Shown one piece after another: positions 39,738 to 48,652 of a stretch of DNA of 64,000 nt. The notes beneath the pieces were generated by a model. It ran no database searches and had not been told where the DNA came from. It saw only the letters and a program-made list of their open reading frames with translations. The position numbers were made by a program, and so were the translations under genes. Source of the stretch: Bradyrhizobium sp. NAS80.1 (lineage in GTDB: Bacteria > Pseudomonadota > Alphaproteobacteria > Rhizobiales > Xanthobacteraceae). Position 1 is the stretch's first letter. The number at the start of each line of letters is the position of its first letter. Location of the stretch: contig NZ_LGHL01000065.1 of the NCBI RefSeq assembly GCF_001908205.1, forward strand, positions 21,259-85,258, written 5' to 3'.

Positions 39738-41432
39738 ATGAAGAAGTTGCGATCACGGGTCACAACAGACGGCCTCGACCGGGCCCCGCACCGCGCATTC
39801 ATGCGCGCAATGGGTCTCGACGACGCTGCGATCGGCAAGCCGATGGTGGGCATCGTCAGCATGAAGGGTGAACAGACGCCCTGTAATATGACTCACGACT
39901 TCCAAGTGGCCGCAGCCAAGACGGGAATCGAGGAGGCCGGCGGCACGCCGCGGGAATTCTCGACCGTGTCGGTCTCCGACGGTATCAGCATGAATCACGA
40001 GGGAATGAAGTTCTCTCTGTTTTCGCGCGAGCTGATCGCCGATTCGATCGAGGCCGTCGTCCATGGTCTCGCCTACGACGCGCTGATCGGATACGGCGGA
40101 TGCGACAAGACGCTTCCCGGCGTCATGATGGGCATGGTTCGTTGCAACGTGCCATCCATTTTCATCTACGGCGGCAGCTCACTGCCGGGGCGCGTGGACG
40201 GGCGGACCCTGACGGTGCTCGACTCCTACGAGGCTGTCGGCAGCTTCATGACTGGCGAGATCGACGGCGCCACGCTCGAACGGATCGAGCGCGCCTGCCT
40301 GCCGACCATCGGCGCTTGCGCCGGCCAGTTCACCGCGAACACCATGGGGATGGTGTCGGAGGCGATGGGCCTCACCATTCCCAACGTTTCGATGGTGCCA
40401 GGTGTTTATGCCGAACGCGCGCAGATATCCCGACGCGCCGGGCGGTTGATCATGGAGATGCTGGAACGTGGCGGGCCATTGCCACGCGACATCGTGACGC
40501 GGAAATCCCTGGAGAACGGCGCAGCGATAGTTGCAGCCACGGGCGGCTCGACCAACGCCGCCCTGCATCTGCCGGCGATCGCGAACGAGGCCGGCATCGC
40601 GTTCACGATCGATGATGTCGGCGAGGTCTTTGCCAGGACGCCGCTGATCGGAAACCTGCGGCCAGGCGGCAAGTACACGGCAAAGGATGTCTACGACATC
40701 GGTGGCGCGGCCGTTGTGATCCGCGAGCTGATCCAGAGCGGGCATATCGATGGTAGCTGCTTGTCCATCACAGGCCGCACGCTTGCCGAAGAATATGGCG
40801 CGGCCAACGCGCCCGATGGCGAGGTTGTTTACGCGACTCGCGCACCGATTATGCCCGACGGCGGCGTGGCCGTGCTGAAGGGAAATCTCTGTCCCGATGG
40901 TGCGGTGATCAAGGTCGCAGGCCTGAAGAGCCAGTTCTTCGAAGGCGTGGCACGCGTGTTCGAGGACGAGGAGGCTTGCGTCGCAGCGGTGCGAGACCGC
41001 AGCTACAAGGCGGGCGAGGTGCTGGTGATCCGCAATGAAGGGCCGGTCGGTGGCCCCGGCATGCGCGAGATGCTTGGCGTGACCGCGCTGATTTACGGGC
41101 AGGGCATGGGCGAGAAGGTGGCCTTGATCACTGATGGCCGGTTCTCCGGCGCGACCCGCGGCATGTGCATTGGTTACGTATCCCCCGAAGCGTTTGTTGG
41201 CGGTCCGCTAGCGCTTGTTCGCGACGGAGACAAGATCCGGATCGATGCCGCAAACCGCCGGATGGATGTGCTGGTCGACGAGCAGGAACTCATTGGACGC
41301 CGGCGCGATTGGAAGCCACGGCCGCCTCGTCACCGCGCAGGTGCGCTCGCGAAATATGCGCGACTGGTCGGCCAGGCTCCGGGCGGAGCCGTTACGCATG
41401 AGGGCCCGGCAGAATGGCCCTGGTTCGAATGA
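39738..41432 (+). CDS. IlvD/Edd-family dehydratase (dihydroxy-acid dehydratase-like)
   Basis: A 564-residue iron-sulfur dehydratase. The cluster and substrate motifs of IlvD are present: PCNMTHDF, GGCDKTLPGVMMGM, GACAGQFTANTMGM, GGSTNAALHLPAIA and the C-terminal GPVGGPGMREML and DGRFSGATRG. In the valine/isoleucine pathway it dehydrates 2,3-dihydroxy acids; relatives in catabolic operons use sugar acids. Its position between an ABC binding protein and the rest of the transporter argues for a catabolic 2,3-dihydroxy or sugar-acid substrate and not for branched-chain amino acid synthesis. Confidence 0.9.
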   Translation: MKKLRSRVTTDGLDRAPHRAFMRAMGLDDAAIGKPMVGIVSMKGEQTPCNMTHDFQVAAAKTGIEEAGGTPREFSTVSVSDGISMNHEGMKFSLFSRELIADSIEAVVHGLAYDALIGYGGCDKTLPGVMMGMVRCNVPSIFIYGGSSLPGRVDGRTLTVLDSYEAVGSFMTGEIDGATLERIERACLPTIGACAGQFTANTMGMVSEAMGLTIPNVSMVPGVYAERAQISRRAGRLIMEMLERGGPLPRDIVTRKSLENGAAIVAATGGSTNAALHLPAIANEAGIAFTIDDVGEVFARTPLIGNLRPGGKYTAKDVYDIGGAAVVIRELIQSGHIDGSCLSITGRTLAEEYGAANAPDGEVVYATRAPIMPDGGVAVLKGNLCPDGAVIKVAGLKSQFFEGVARVFEDEEACVAAVRDRSYKAGEVLVIRNEGPVGGPGMREMLGVTALIYGQGMGEKVALITDGRFSGATRGMCIGYVSPEAFVGGPLALVRDGDKIRIDAANRRMDVLVDEQELIGRRRDWKPRPPRHRAGALAKYARLVGQAPGGAVTHEGPAEWPWFE

Positions 41433-41557
41433 CCCGCCGTACCCATGTGGATGCAGCCAGTGGCCTGGCAAGTTTCTTGCTAAGCTCGTGCCGCTGAAGG
41501 AGGACTTTCAGCAGGCTAACGAAGCGACGTGTGTGCGGGAGTGAAGCGAGAGACGGG

Positions 41558-42403
41558 ATGAAGGTAGTGCCTTCGAGATCGAGTGAATGGGTGAGACCGG
41601 TGGCATCGCAAAAGCCGGCTTCCGCGATTATCGAGATCGACCGCGTCTCGCAGGTTTTTCAGACCTCGACGCGCAAGGATCATTTGGCGTTATCAGACAT
41701 CTCGCTGACGATCGAAGAAGGAGCCTTCGTCTCCATTCTCGGCCCATCCGGTTGCGGCAAGTCGACACTGCTTTACATCGTCGGCGGCTTCGTCAGCCCA
41801 ACCAGCGGCGCGGCCAAGATAAAGGGACAGGCGATCACGGGGCCGGGGCCGGATCGCGGTCCGGTGTTCCAGGAGTTCGCTCTATTTCCATGGAAGACCG
41901 TGCTCGGCAACGTGATGTATGGCCCGCGCCAGCAAGGTGTGCGCGCCACCGAGGCAGAAGCGCAGAGCCGGGGTTTGATCGAGATGGTCGGCCTCAAAGG
42001 CTACGAGAACTTCTATCCCAAGGAACTTTCGGGCGGCATGAAGCAGCGTGTGGCACTGGCCAGGACGCTGGCTTACCACCCTGAAGTCCTGCTGATGGAC
42101 GAGCCGTTCGGCGCGCTCGATGCTCACACCCGGACGCGCTTGCAGAATGATCTCCTCAACATCTGGGAGCGTGACCGCAAGACGGTCCTGTTCGTCACCC
42201 ACTCGGTCGACGAGGCCGTATTCCTGTCGGACAAGGTCGTGATGATGTCGAAATCGCCCGGCCGGATCCGGCAGGTCATCGACATCGACTTGCCGCGGCC
42301 GCGGCGCCGCAACGAGCTTTTGCTCGATCCGCGCTACCAGAAGTACGTCGTTGATATCGAGCGCATGTTCGATGAGAGCGACGAGACTGGATCTCCTTCA
42401 TGA
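41558..42403 (+). CDS. ABC transporter ATP-binding protein (NitT/TauT family)
   Basis: A 281-residue ATPase with Walker A GPSGCGKS, Q-loop FQEFALFPWKTVLGNV, signature LSGGMKQR and Walker B LLMDEPFGALD, then the H-loop FVTHSVDEAVFLSD. Start at 41558 follows GAGAGACGGG; nine more upstream codons are less likely. It ends in an ATGA overlap with the first permease. Energises uptake with the binding protein at 38673. Confidence 0.92.
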   Translation: MKVVPSRSSEWVRPVASQKPASAIIEIDRVSQVFQTSTRKDHLALSDISLTIEEGAFVSILGPSGCGKSTLLYIVGGFVSPTSGAAKIKGQAITGPGPDRGPVFQEFALFPWKTVLGNVMYGPRQQGVRATEAEAQSRGLIEMVGLKGYENFYPKELSGGMKQRVALARTLAYHPEVLLMDEPFGALDAHTRTRLQNDLLNIWERDRKTVLFVTHSVDEAVFLSDKVVMMSKSPGRIRQVIDIDLPRPRRRNELLLDPRYQKYVVDIERMFDESDETGSPS

Positions 42404-43185
42404 TGTCGGCGGCTGCCTTGACCAGACGAGCTGCCCCGGCGCTGGCTTGCATCGGATTGCTGGCGACGTGGCAGGTCGCGTCGCTGGCGCTGAAGAATGA
42501 CAGCTTTCCAACGGCGATCGAGGCGATCCGCGCGATCCCGGACATCCTTGGTGACAAGGAATCGCTGATCAACATCCTCGCCTCGCTCCGCCGCATGGCG
42601 ATCGGGTTCGGCATAGCCGTGCTCGTTTCGATTCCACTCGGCCTTTTGATGGGGCGCAGCCGTGCGGTCGCAGCCTTCTTCAATCCGCTCCTGATGGTGA
42701 TCTATCCGGTGCCGAAAGCGGCCCTGATGCCCATCATCATGCTGTGGCTGGGCGTCGGCGACATCACAAAGACGCTGGTGATCTTTCTCGGCGTCAGCTT
42801 GCCGGTGATCTATCACAGCTTCGAGGGCGCCAAGGCAGTTGAAGAGAAGATGCTGTGGTCCGGCGCGGCGATGGGCCTCTCGGCTGCGCAACGGCTGGTG
42901 CGGATCGTATTGCCGGCGGCGTTGCCGGAGATCCTGACCGGGTGCCGTACCGGGCTGGTGCTGGCGCTGATCACGATGATCACCAGCGAGATGATCGCCC
43001 GCCAGTCCGGGGCCGGGAATATCCTGTTCAATGCTCTCGACATGGGCCAATACGACACCGTCTTTGCGATGATCATCATCGTGGGGGCCATGGGGATCTG
43101 CCTCGATGCGATCTTCGAGCGGATCCGAGCCAGGCTCGTCCGCTGGTCCGAGCCTCAGTTCGACATGCCGCTGAGCTTCTCATGA
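42400..43185 (+). CDS. ABC transporter permease (NitT/TauT family), first
   Basis: A 261-residue inner-membrane permease with six predicted helices and the coupling loop EEKMLWSGAAMGLSAAQRLVRIVLPAALPEILTG (EAA motif). It overlaps the ATPase gene and the next permease gene by 4 bp each. A second, different permease follows, so the transporter channel is probably a heterodimer. Confidence 0.9.
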   Translation: MMSAAALTRRAAPALACIGLLATWQVASLALKNDSFPTAIEAIRAIPDILGDKESLINILASLRRMAIGFGIAVLVSIPLGLLMGRSRAVAAFFNPLLMVIYPVPKAALMPIIMLWLGVGDITKTLVIFLGVSLPVIYHSFEGAKAVEEKMLWSGAAMGLSAAQRLVRIVLPAALPEILTGCRTGLVLALITMITSEMIARQSGAGNILFNALDMGQYDTVFAMIIIVGAMGICLDAIFERIRARLVRWSEPQFDMPLSFS

Positions 43186-43949
43186 TATCGCGACCTCTCT
43201 CAGTAAACGTCATTCTTGGGCTCGCGCCGATCGTGCTGGTGATCGCGGTGTGGCAGGGCCTCGTCTCGTCAGGCCTCGCACCGGCCGTCTTGTTGCCGCC
43301 GCCCGGGTTCGTGTTCAGCCGGCTGCTCCAGCAGCTCGTGACATGGACGTTTCAGCAGGAGATTGCGGCGACCCTGACTCGGCTGTTTGCCGGTTTTGCG
43401 ATCGCGGTCGTGCTCGGCGTCGGCATGGGCATTGCGGCCGCCGCCAGCCCTGCAATCAATGCCGTGGTTCGGCCGATCGTGCGCGTCCTGGCGCCGTTGC
43501 CCAAGGTTGCGCTCTATCCGGCACTCCTGCTGTTGCTTGGTTTCGGCCACGGATCGAAAATCACGCTGGTTGCAGCGGACGCACTCTTTCCCATTCTGCT
43601 GTCCACCTATTACGGCGCGTCGACGGTCGAGCAGAAGCTGATCTGGTCGGCCATGGCGGCGGGAACACCGCGCTACGAAATCCTCTTCAAGATCGTGTTG
43701 CCGGCGGCGATGCCGTCAATCCTGACCGGCTGCCGGATCGGCCTTGTCATTTCCTGCATCGTGGTGTTTCTGGCCGAGATGATCACGTCGACGGATGGAC
43801 TGGGTCATGTCCTGGTCACGGCGGCCCGGACCTTCCAGGCCGTGGACATGTTCGTGCCGCTGATCACGATCTCGCTGCTGGGCTTGATTCTGAATGGCCT
43901 GTTGGGAGCCGTGCGGTCATATCTACTTCGGGGCTTCCCCGAGGCGTAA
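43182..43949 (+). CDS. ABC transporter permease (NitT/TauT family), second
   Basis: A 255-residue permease starting MISRPLSVNVILGLAP at an ATGA overlap with the first permease. The EAA loop reads EQKLIWSAMAAGTPRYEILFKIVLPAAMPSILTG. Six helices are predicted. The frame is open far upstream, but only this start gives a membrane protein. Completes the importer for the operon. Confidence 0.9.
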   Translation: MISRPLSVNVILGLAPIVLVIAVWQGLVSSGLAPAVLLPPPGFVFSRLLQQLVTWTFQQEIAATLTRLFAGFAIAVVLGVGMGIAAAASPAINAVVRPIVRVLAPLPKVALYPALLLLLGFGHGSKITLVAADALFPILLSTYYGASTVEQKLIWSAMAAGTPRYEILFKIVLPAAMPSILTGCRIGLVISCIVVFLAEMITSTDGLGHVLVTAARTFQAVDMFVPLITISLLGLILNGLLGAVRSYLLRGFPEA

Positions 43950-43986
43950 CGAATTGAACAAGAAACCACGATACCGGGAGTGAACC

Positions 43987-45033
43987 ATGCTGGCTGATCG
44001 CATCGAAGCAAAATGGATCGACGCGTTTTGCGAGATTTTCGAGCGATGCGCAGTCAAGGCCGGCGATACCGCGGCGATCCTCTCGGAAACGCAATCGCGT
44101 GCGTTGAATGTTCATCTGGCGGAACTCGCGCTGCTGCGCATGGGCGCGCGGCCATTTCATGTGGTGATGCCGACCCCGCGCAATCGCCACGTCGTGCCGG
44201 TGCGCTCTACGGGAGCGAGCGAGGCGATCCAGCGGCTTGGTCCGGTCATCACCGCGCTTCAGCAGGCCGGCTTTGTGGTGGATTGCACCATCGAGGGCCT
44301 GATGCATGCTGTGGAGACACCCGAGATCCTGAAGGCCGGTGCGCGAATCCTGGTGATTTCCAACGAGCATCCTGAGGCGTTGGAGCGCATGGTGCCGGAC
44401 ACGGCGCTCGAGAAGCGTGTTCGCGCCGCGGCAAAGATGCTGCGCGGGACCAAGCGGATGCGCGTGACTTCGAAGGCCGGTACGGCGCTCGACGTGGATA
44501 TGGTTGGAGCTTCAACGGTCGGCGTATGGGGCTGGACCGACAAGCCGGGCACGCTCGCGCACTGGCCGGGCGGCATCGTCGTCAGTTTTCCCAAGAGCGG
44601 AACGATAAACGGCACGCTGGTGATGGCGCCGGGCGACATCAACCTCACCTTCAAGCGTTACCTGGCCTCGCCGGTGAAGATGACGCTGAAGGACGATTAC
44701 GTCGTCGAGCTGGAAGGCGAGGGCACGGATGCGGCGATGATGCGCGCCTATCTCGCGGCCTGGGGCGATCGGGAAGCCTATGCGGTGTCGCATGTCGGTT
44801 TCGGCATGAACCCGGGCGCGCGCTACGAAGCGCTCTCGATGTATGACCAGCGCGACACCAACGGCACAGAGATTCGTGCCGTCTCCGGCAACTTCCTGTT
44901 CTCGACTGGCGCGAACGAATTCGCTGGCCGCTACACCGCGGGCCATTTCGACCTGCCGATGATGGGGACAACCATCGAGCTCGATGGTGTCGCGGTGGTG
45001 CGGGAAGGCGTGCTGCAGGACGTCTTCGGCTAG
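43987..45033 (+). CDS. NicX-like ring-cleaving dioxygenase (2,5-dihydroxypyridine 5,6-dioxygenase / M29-like family)
   Basis: A 348-residue protein of the NicX family, non-haem iron dioxygenases that open 2,5-dihydroxypyridine. From memory of NicX, its iron ligands are two His and one Asp; the matching residues here are His269 in AVSHVGFGMNPGARYEAL and His320/Asp322 in GHFDLPM. The catalytic-base His of NicX matches His107 in GLMHAVETPEIL. The region GNFLFSTGANEFAG is also shared. Databases often label such proteins leucyl aminopeptidase. It ends the transporter operon and overlaps the convergent 3-hydroxyacyl-CoA dehydrogenase by 4 bp. The substrate may be a pyridine or another N-heterocycle. 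Confidence 0.78.
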   Translation: MLADRIEAKWIDAFCEIFERCAVKAGDTAAILSETQSRALNVHLAELALLRMGARPFHVVMPTPRNRHVVPVRSTGASEAIQRLGPVITALQQAGFVVDCTIEGLMHAVETPEILKAGARILVISNEHPEALERMVPDTALEKRVRAAAKMLRGTKRMRVTSKAGTALDVDMVGASTVGVWGWTDKPGTLAHWPGGIVVSFPKSGTINGTLVMAPGDINLTFKRYLASPVKMTLKDDYVVELEGEGTDAAMMRAYLAAWGDREAYAVSHVGFGMNPGARYEALSMYDQRDTNGTEIRAVSGNFLFSTGANEFAGRYTAGHFDLPMMGTTIELDGVAVVREGVLQDVFG

Positions 45034-46022
45034 TTGCGGTCGAGCACCGGGGGGCGAGCTAGGTCGAAGTGCCGAAGCAGGTCGACCATGGCCTGGAGCC
45101 TTTTTGCGCGATAAGCATCGACGTCAAGGCCGGAATAGTCGAGGAAGCCTGCGCCCGTTCGCAGGCCGATCCGGCCTTCGTGCATGTTCTTTGAAATCAC
45201 GTCAGGCGCGCGATAGCGGTCGCTGCCAAGCGCGCCCTCGAGATAGCGGCTGGCATAGTACAGGATGTCGCCGCCACCCCAGTCGATGAACTCGAGCAGC
45301 CCAAGTACGGCGTAGCGGAAGCCGAAACCGTAGCGGATCGCCTTGTCGATCTCCGCGGCGCTGGCGACGCCTTCCTCGACCATGCGCGCTGCTTCATTCA
45401 TCGCGAGTGCCTGGATGCGTGGGACGATGAAGCCCGGTGTCGCCGCACAGACGACGGGCACCTTGCCGATGCCCTCGAGTAGCGCCTTGACCTCGTCGAC
45501 GATGGCGGGGTCGGTAGCCTTGCCGGGCGAAACCTCGACCAGCGGAATCAGATAGGCCGGATTGAGCCAATGCACGTTGAGGAAGCGGCGAGGGTTCACA
45601 ATCGCGCCGGATAGATCGTCGACGAGGATGGTCGACGTGGTCGAGGCAATGATCGTATCCGGGCCGACTTGCATTGATGCGGACCCCAGCACTTCGCGCT
45701 TGAGCTCGACGACCTCGGGAACGCCTTCGAAAACAATGCCCGCGTCGGACAGCGCTGCGCCGCTCTGACTGGCCGGTACAACCGAGACCCGCGCGATGAG
45801 CGGGCCGACATCTGCTTCAGTTAGCAGCCCCAGGTTTGACAGGCTGACGAACGTCTTCTTGACCTCGCCGAGCGCGTCCGTTTCCAGCCTGGCGAAATCC
45901 TCCGCAGAACGCGCCTTGACGTCGATCATTGTAACACTGTGCCCGGCATAGGCGAACGCGACGGCGATACCGCGTCCCATGCGTCCGGCCCCGAGACAGG
46001 CGATGTTGGCGCGGCCGGTCAT
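45030..46022 (-). CDS. 3-hydroxyacyl-CoA dehydrogenase
   Basis: A 330-residue NAD-dependent dehydrogenase of beta-oxidation. The Rossmann motif is ACLGAGRMGRGIAVAFAYAGH; the catalytic region is VFEGVPEVVELKREVL, then ASTTSTILVDDLS, RFLNVHWLNPAYLIPLVEV and the C-terminal domain with AIRYGFGFRYAVLGLLEFID. It is the last gene of the leftward operon that begins at 50766. In the aromatic pathway it would oxidise a ring-derived 3-hydroxyacyl-CoA. Confidence 0.92.
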   Translation of the reverse strand: MTGRANIACLGAGRMGRGIAVAFAYAGHSVTMIDVKARSAEDFARLETDALGEVKKTFVSLSNLGLLTEADVGPLIARVSVVPASQSGAALSDAGIVFEGVPEVVELKREVLGSASMQVGPDTIIASTTSTILVDDLSGAIVNPRRFLNVHWLNPAYLIPLVEVSPGKATDPAIVDEVKALLEGIGKVPVVCAATPGFIVPRIQALAMNEAARMVEEGVASAAEIDKAIRYGFGFRYAVLGLLEFIDWGGGDILYYASRYLEGALGSDRYRAPDVISKNMHEGRIGLRTGAGFLDYSGLDVDAYRAKRLQAMVDLLRHFDLARPPVLDRN

Positions 46023-46025
46023 CGG

Positions 46026-47114
46026 TCAAAATCCCTTGCGAAGGAGCGTCTGCAGTTCGGCCTTGCCGAGATTGCCGAGTCCCAGAGCCTCGAGCGTTCG
46101 GCCGCCTCGCGCAAAATCCTCGCCGCAGATCGCGCTACCAATGGCCAGGAAAGCCTTCGCAAGCGGTGTGTCCACGCCCGCCAGCCCGGCGACGGAGACC
46201 AGCAGCGAGAGCCCAAGCCGCAAGTCTTCGCGCATGTAGCGGTGCTCGGTCAGCACGATGCGTTCACGCCAGTCGCCGGAATCGGTCAGGCGGTCATGCG
46301 AGCCGCGGCCATACATCCAGATCTCGCCCTCTTTGGCGTAGTGGTGAGCAAGCGGGAAATGCGGCGCGCCGTATCCGAGCGCCTCGCGCACCGCGATCCG
46401 CTCGGCGTCGAGCGCATCGGTCGCCCGGCGGATCGCGCCCTGCGTGCCCTCCTTGTGGATGTCCCATTTTTCGAAATGCTCGATCGGGCCCGCATTCATC
46501 ACGATCAGCGGCGGATGGATGATCGGGCCTGCGTTCATCAGCGCGCCTGATAACGCGTCCCCGCAGGGCTCGATCGCATCAGGGAAAGCGCGTCCGATGA
46601 CTTCGAGCGCGTGCGGCGCCTGGTCGAGCGGGAACACGCCGACCGGGAGCCGCTTGGCGCGGATGGTGATTGCGACCTCGAATGGTCCGTGCTTGCGGGT
46701 CAGCCAGGGCAACGTCCCGGTCTCGGCAAAGCTCGCCCTGGCGTGGTTGCCGGCATCCCGCGCGGCTTTGGCGAAAATCATGGAGCCGAATGTGGCAGGC
46801 GGTAGAAACACGACCTGGCCATCCCGCAGATGCGGAGCAAGCGAGCGGGCAATGTCTGGCTGTGCGAAGGCGGGGGCAGGGCACAGGATCAACTCGGCGC
46901 CGCTGACGGCCTCGGCCATGTCGGCCGTAACCAGTGCCAGTTGCGTGTCGTGACGGCCGTTATGATCCTTCACCAGGATGCGCGAGCCGGCGGCGCGATG
47001 CGCTACCACCTGATCAGTGTCGCGGCGCCACAGCCGGACCTCATGCCCCGACAGCGCAAAATCGCCTGCGGCCGCGAAAGAGCCGTTTCCCCCACCCAAG
47101 ACTGCGATCTTCAA
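46026..47114 (-). CDS. NAD/NADP octopine/nopaline dehydrogenase family protein
   Basis: A 362-residue oxidoreductase of the opine dehydrogenase family. N-terminal NAD site is VLGGGNGSFAAAGDFALSGHEVRLW; the C-terminal octopine-DH domain holds NAGPIIHPPLIVMNAGPIEHFEKW with the expected His. Opine dehydrogenases join an amino acid and a keto acid reductively, or split them. It overlaps the ligase gene by 4 bp within an acyl-CoA catabolic operon, which is an unusual setting. It might act on an amino or imino intermediate of anthranilate breakdown, which is inference. Confidence 0.86.
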   Translation of the reverse strand: MKIAVLGGGNGSFAAAGDFALSGHEVRLWRRDTDQVVAHRAAGSRILVKDHNGRHDTQLALVTADMAEAVSGAELILCPAPAFAQPDIARSLAPHLRDGQVVFLPPATFGSMIFAKAARDAGNHARASFAETGTLPWLTRKHGPFEVAITIRAKRLPVGVFPLDQAPHALEVIGRAFPDAIEPCGDALSGALMNAGPIIHPPLIVMNAGPIEHFEKWDIHKEGTQGAIRRATDALDAERIAVREALGYGAPHFPLAHHYAKEGEIWMYGRGSHDRLTDSGDWRERIVLTEHRYMREDLRLGLSLLVSVAGLAGVDTPLAKAFLAIGSAICGEDFARGGRTLEALGLGNLGKAELQTLLRKGF

Positions 47115-48652
47115 GATGCTTCTCCTTGCGCACGCGACTGCGCATCAAGCTGCTTCAGCAGGAAATGCTGGACCTTACCCAGCGCCGTGCGCGGCAGGTC
47201 CGTGACGAAGACGATGTCACGTGGAACCTTGTATCGCGCGAGCTGCGCCTGCAGGTGCACTCTCAGTTCGTCCGCTTCGAGCCGGCATCCTGACCGCTGG
47301 ATGACATAGGCAACGGGCACTTCGTCCCAGCGTGGATCCGGCCGGCCAATCACGGCGCATTCGCTGACGTCAGGGTGTTCGAGCAGGACCCGTTCGACCT
47401 CGGCTGGATAGATGTTTTCTCCCCCGGAAATGATCATGTTCTTCTTGCGGTCGCGGACCCAGAAATAGCCGTCCGCGTCGCACAGGCCGATATCGCCAGT
47501 GCGATACCAGCCGTCGTGCAGCGCATCGCGCGTGGCATCGGCATTGCCCCAATACTCGAAGAACACGTTGGGGCCACGGACTGCGATCTCGCCCGGCGTG
47601 CCTGCGGGTACTTCGGTGCCGGCTTGATCGATCACCTTGGCTTCGCAGCACAGGCCCGCAAGTCCGGTCGACCCGGCACGCGACAGATCTCCCCCGAGCC
47701 GTGTGTAGATTGCAATGGGGCAGGTTTCCGTCGAGCCGTAGACTTGGAGCACCGGAACGCCGCGCGCGACGAAGCGGTCGATCAGGTGTGGCGGCACGAT
47801 GGTTGAACCGGTGGCGACGGACTTTAGGGACGAGAGGTCGGTCGTGGCCCAGGCGGGGTGCTCGCTCACGGCCTGGATGATCGCCGGAACCATCACGGTT
47901 AGCGTCGGCCGTTCCCGCTCGATGGACGCGAGCGCAGTTTCCGGCGCGAAGCGGGCATGAATCGTGACTGTCGCACCGACCTGGAGCGCCGGCGTGGTCT
48001 GAATGTTGAGACCGCCGACATGGAAGAACGGCAGCACCGTCAGCACATGATCGTCGGACGTCATGTTGTGCATGTGCTGGCTCATGACGCCGTTCCAGAA
48101 CAGCGCCTCCTGCCGGAGCACCGCACCTTTTGGTCGTCCCGTCGTTCCCGACGTGTAGACAATGAGGAGCGGGCAGGAGAGGTCGGTATGCGGATTTTGG
48201 CAGCTGCCGTCGCCGTGCGCCAGCAAGGTCTCGAATGCGGTGCCACCGGGCGGTTCGAAATCAAGCCCGACGACGACAGCTCCCGGCGCGGTCCGCCCAA
48301 GCGCTGGAAGAACCGCCTCAAACGCCTGCTCGAGCACCAGGACCTTGGCGCCCGCATCGGTGAGAATGAAGAGTTGCTCGGCGACGGCCAATCGCCAGTT
48401 CAACGGCACCAGCATCGCGCCAAGCCGCGCGCATGCATAGAGCAGAACCAGGTAGTCCGGCCGATTGAGGCTCAGGATCGCGACGCGGTCGCCGCGGCTT
48501 ACGCCGAGCTTCTGTTTCAATCCAGTGGCGGTCTGTTCGATCCGTGCCGCGAATGCGGCGTAGCTCAGCCGCTGGCCCTCGAAGGCAATGGCCGTCTTGT
48601 CTGGCGCGAACGCCGCGTTGCGATCGATCAGACTGCAGAGGTCCACCGTCAA
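47111..48652 (-). CDS. Acyl-CoA synthetase / AMP-dependent ligase
   Basis: A 513-residue class I adenylate-forming enzyme that makes CoA thioesters. Motifs in order are IVYTSGTTGRPKGAVL (P-loop), VYGSTETCP, GWYRTGDIGLCDADGYFWVRDRKKNMIISGGENIYPAEVE and the C-terminal lysine in PRTALGKVQHFLL. It overlaps both neighbours by 4 bp. A second ligase at 58944 is more like benzoate/2-aminobenzoate-CoA ligases, so this one may activate a ring-opened or aliphatic acid. Confidence 0.92.
   Translation of the reverse strand: MTVDLCSLIDRNAAFAPDKTAIAFEGQRLSYAAFAARIEQTATGLKQKLGVSRGDRVAILSLNRPDYLVLLYACARLGAMLVPLNWRLAVAEQLFILTDAGAKVLVLEQAFEAVLPALGRTAPGAVVVGLDFEPPGGTAFETLLAHGDGSCQNPHTDLSCPLLIVYTSGTTGRPKGAVLRQEALFWNGVMSQHMHNMTSDDHVLTVLPFFHVGGLNIQTTPALQVGATVTIHARFAPETALASIERERPTLTVMVPAIIQAVSEHPAWATTDLSSLKSVATGSTIVPPHLIDRFVARGVPVLQVYGSTETCPIAIYTRLGGDLSRAGSTGLAGLCCEAKVIDQAGTEVPAGTPGEIAVRGPNVFFEYWGNADATRDALHDGWYRTGDIGLCDADGYFWVRDRKKNMIISGGENIYPAEVERVLLEHPDVSECAVIGRPDPRWDEVPVAYVIQRSGCRLEADELRVHLQAQLARYKVPRDIVFVTDLPRTALGKVQHFLLKQLDAQSRAQGEAS

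Noticed and set aside
39738..41432. Biosynthetic dihydroxy-acid dehydratase (ilvD of valine/isoleucine synthesis)
   Set aside because: The family match is real, but the gene is embedded in an ABC transporter operon with a ring-cleavage enzyme and no other branched-chain amino acid gene, so I call it IlvD-like only.
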